This document shows, in pieces, positions 26,685 through 36,116 of a stretch of DNA of 36,116 nt (positions are counted from its first letter, which is position 1; the number at the start of each line of letters is the position of its first letter). The translations under genes and the position numbers were made by a program. The DNA comes from Spirogloea muscicola (Eukaryota > Streptophyta > Zygnematophyceae > Spirogloeales > Spirogloeaceae): positions 913,483 through 949,598 of the forward strand of contig WELB01000031.1 of assembly GCA_009602725.1 (NCBI GenBank), given 5' to 3'. The notes below the pieces were generated by a model. It had not been told where the DNA came from. It did not search any database and saw only the letters and a list, made by a program, of their open reading frames with translations.

Positions 26685-26848
26685 TGTGGTGACTCTTCTG
26701 CCACAATCTTTGCAGGTCTGCTCATGTGGCAGTGAGGCCATGCAGGGCAGGCTACTGCTAGCTAACAAAGCCGAGTCCTGGCCTTGAGGCAGAGCTTCAG
26801 GTGTTGGCACTTCGACGCATAGTGAGCTCTACACGAGCAGGCACGACA
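26685..26848 (+). mobile_element. Family 3 LTR, 3' LTR of element C
   Basis: It starts TGTGGTGACTCTTC and the similarity to 22421-22598 ends at GGCACGACA (26848). At about 164 bp it is very short for an LTR. The right end is inferred only from where the three family copies stop matching. No target duplication could be tested, because the 5' end of the element is rearranged. Confidence 0.6.
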
Positions 26849-28168
26849 GGGATCATTGAGCGCCCGGTCATAGCAGCTAAGTGATCTGTGTGTTCAGGGC
26901 CCTCTCAAAAGGCTTTCTCCTTGGAACCTTGTCCCGCAATCATACGGGACTGGGTTTGGATAAGCCACCGCCCCTTTTGAAAGAGACTCAGCATTGCTCA
27001 AACAACCCTGGTTGACAGTCGCGTCGTCGTGCCTAGTACCCCCTGGTCAACCGACGCAAGTCATATAAACATCACCGGAAGATGCGGCGCAATGCGTATG
27101 CAGCGAAGATTGTTGGCACGATGAAATTAAACAGTAGCAGCTGAAGCTCGGCCTGCCCGCAGATGCACGGCGAATGCAAGGAAGAGCTGTGAGCGAGACT
27201 GAGAGGGGACTAGGAGACCTTGCTGGGGCCAGACAAGGCACTACTCCAGATCACTTCCAACAGATCACTGCGGTGACGGCGCCCAGCTGCTGCTGAGGGG
27301 GGTGTCAGCAACCCCAACGCCGTCCAGGCTACCAGCAAGTGTATTTTGGTCGGCTAAGGTCGTCTAATATGTGGATGTCAGGATGCACAGCGGCAGCAGC
27401 CTGGCGATCAGAATGGGCAACCGCGATCCCATGGTCTGTGCACGGCAGCCTGGGTACTACGCACAGCAATGGACTAGGCGGCCTGGCCACACTTACAGGG
27501 GTAACCACCAACAAGCGCCACAGCCCCAGGCCTCTCAGCTATCACTTCCTTGTCAAGTGCTTCGTCCTCGCATGCCAACGACTCCTGACTTGCGGACAGT
27601 GCATCCCGGCCTTGCGGGTCAAACGCTCCAACATGAGCTAGACGACGGGTCGTTCATATGACGGCTCTCCGAATCACGTGACATCTGCGTATCATGTAAC
27701 TTTTGCACTTGTCCACTGGGGCTAGAGTCAACAAGATCAAATGATACTCTGCTTCCACGTTAGCTGCAATAATGTCTGTAAGTAGGTAGTCATGTACGGG
27801 GCCTTCACTCTCTGGATCACGTCGAGAACGTCGCTCTAATGAATTGGTCATTAAATTCTTGAATGCAGGAACGGTCAACCCTGAAAGCCGGTGTGCACTT
27901 TGGGGCGTCAGAATCCCATGATGTCTTCTCACTGTCAAGCAGCCTCATCTTGTCCAGTGAGGGCCAAGTGGTACCAAGCACTGGCATCTCGTTCATCAGC
28001 TAACCTCCCTTCGCCTGCAAGTCTCTGTCGCATTTGTCGTGCCATCAAGGAAAGCCCTGCCATGCCATTGCAACCAGCAGCGAGTCCTCACGAAGAACTT
28101 ACTCCAGCATGCCCCAATTCTTAGCAAAGGATCTTGTGATCGTGCAAGCATGGCAGTGCAGTCTGCCT
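26849..28168. other. Spacer, no recognised gene
   Basis: Between the last retroelement and the ABCC stop codon I see no protein family. A nested hairpin lies at 26904-26985 (CTCTCAAAAGG with CCCCTTTTGAAAGAG outside; AACCTTGTCCCG with CGGGACTGGGTT inside). GTCATATAAAC at 27058-27068 is a possible TATA box. A minus frame at 27938-27654 (NVEAEYHLILLTLAPVD) reads like protein but is unidentified. The 3' untranslated region of the ABCC gene must occupy the right end. Confidence 0.6.
26904..26985. repeat. Nested hairpin in spacer
   Basis: The inner stem AACCTTGTCCCG / CGGGACTGGGTT (10 of 12 paired) encloses CAATCATA. The outer, looser stem CTCTCAAAAGG / CCTTTTGAAAGAG brackets it. It could be the footprint of a small inverted-repeat element or an RNA structure. 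Confidence 0.5.

Positions 28169-36116
<7,948 letters not shown>

Noticed and set aside
27654-27938. Minus-strand 94-residue ORF in the spacer as a small host gene
   Set aside because: The wording is protein-like in the middle, but no family, upstream start context or neighbouring exon can be supported.

Overview
The window looks like nuclear DNA of a green alga, probably a chlorophyte of the Chlorella-like kind (inference). It is GC-rich. The one intact host gene has about two dozen short exons and short GT-AG introns, and its product is a plant-type ABCC1/ABCC2 transporter. The rest is packed with plant/algal-style LTR retroelements primed by initiator tRNA-Met. There is no bacterial operon structure, CRISPR array, rRNA or recognisable tRNA.

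Positions 1-26850 are a nested graveyard of LTR retrotransposons. At least three LTR families are present: family 1 (about 540 bp, TGTAA...TTACA), family 2 (about 700-810 bp, TATA box, TGTAA...GTTACA) and family 3 (short, TGTGGTGA start). Element A (1-6393, minus strand) is a Ty3/gypsy chromovirus deletion derivative with Gag, protease, a stump of RT and a chromodomain. Its gag is split by an inverted copy of its own 5' region and by a family 2 solo LTR. Element B (about 6600-14120, plus strand) has gag, protease, RT start, RNase H and integrase zinc finger. It is broken by opposite-strand RT fragments and several LTRs. A second perfect solo LTR lies at 15436-16138, and an 81-bp tandem repeat made of a Ty1/copia RT motif at 17120-17465. 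Element C (about 18310-26848, plus strand) is a rearranged Ty3-type element. It carries gag with zinc knuckles, protease, a degenerate C5-cytosine DNA methyltransferase, a split integrase and a terminal PHD finger directly before the polypurine tract and 3' LTR.

Positions 26849-28168 are a spacer in which I recognise no gene. Positions 28169-36116 (minus strand) hold an ABCC-subfamily transporter gene. I resolved 24 phase-consistent exons, giving about 1,590 residues; only the extreme N-terminus lies beyond the window edge.

The most interesting points are the methyltransferase plus PHD finger in one retroelement, and three fold-back inverted duplications of retroelement coding sequence, each with a loop of only about 70-90 bp. 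None of the retroelement ORFs is intact, so the biology is that of relics.
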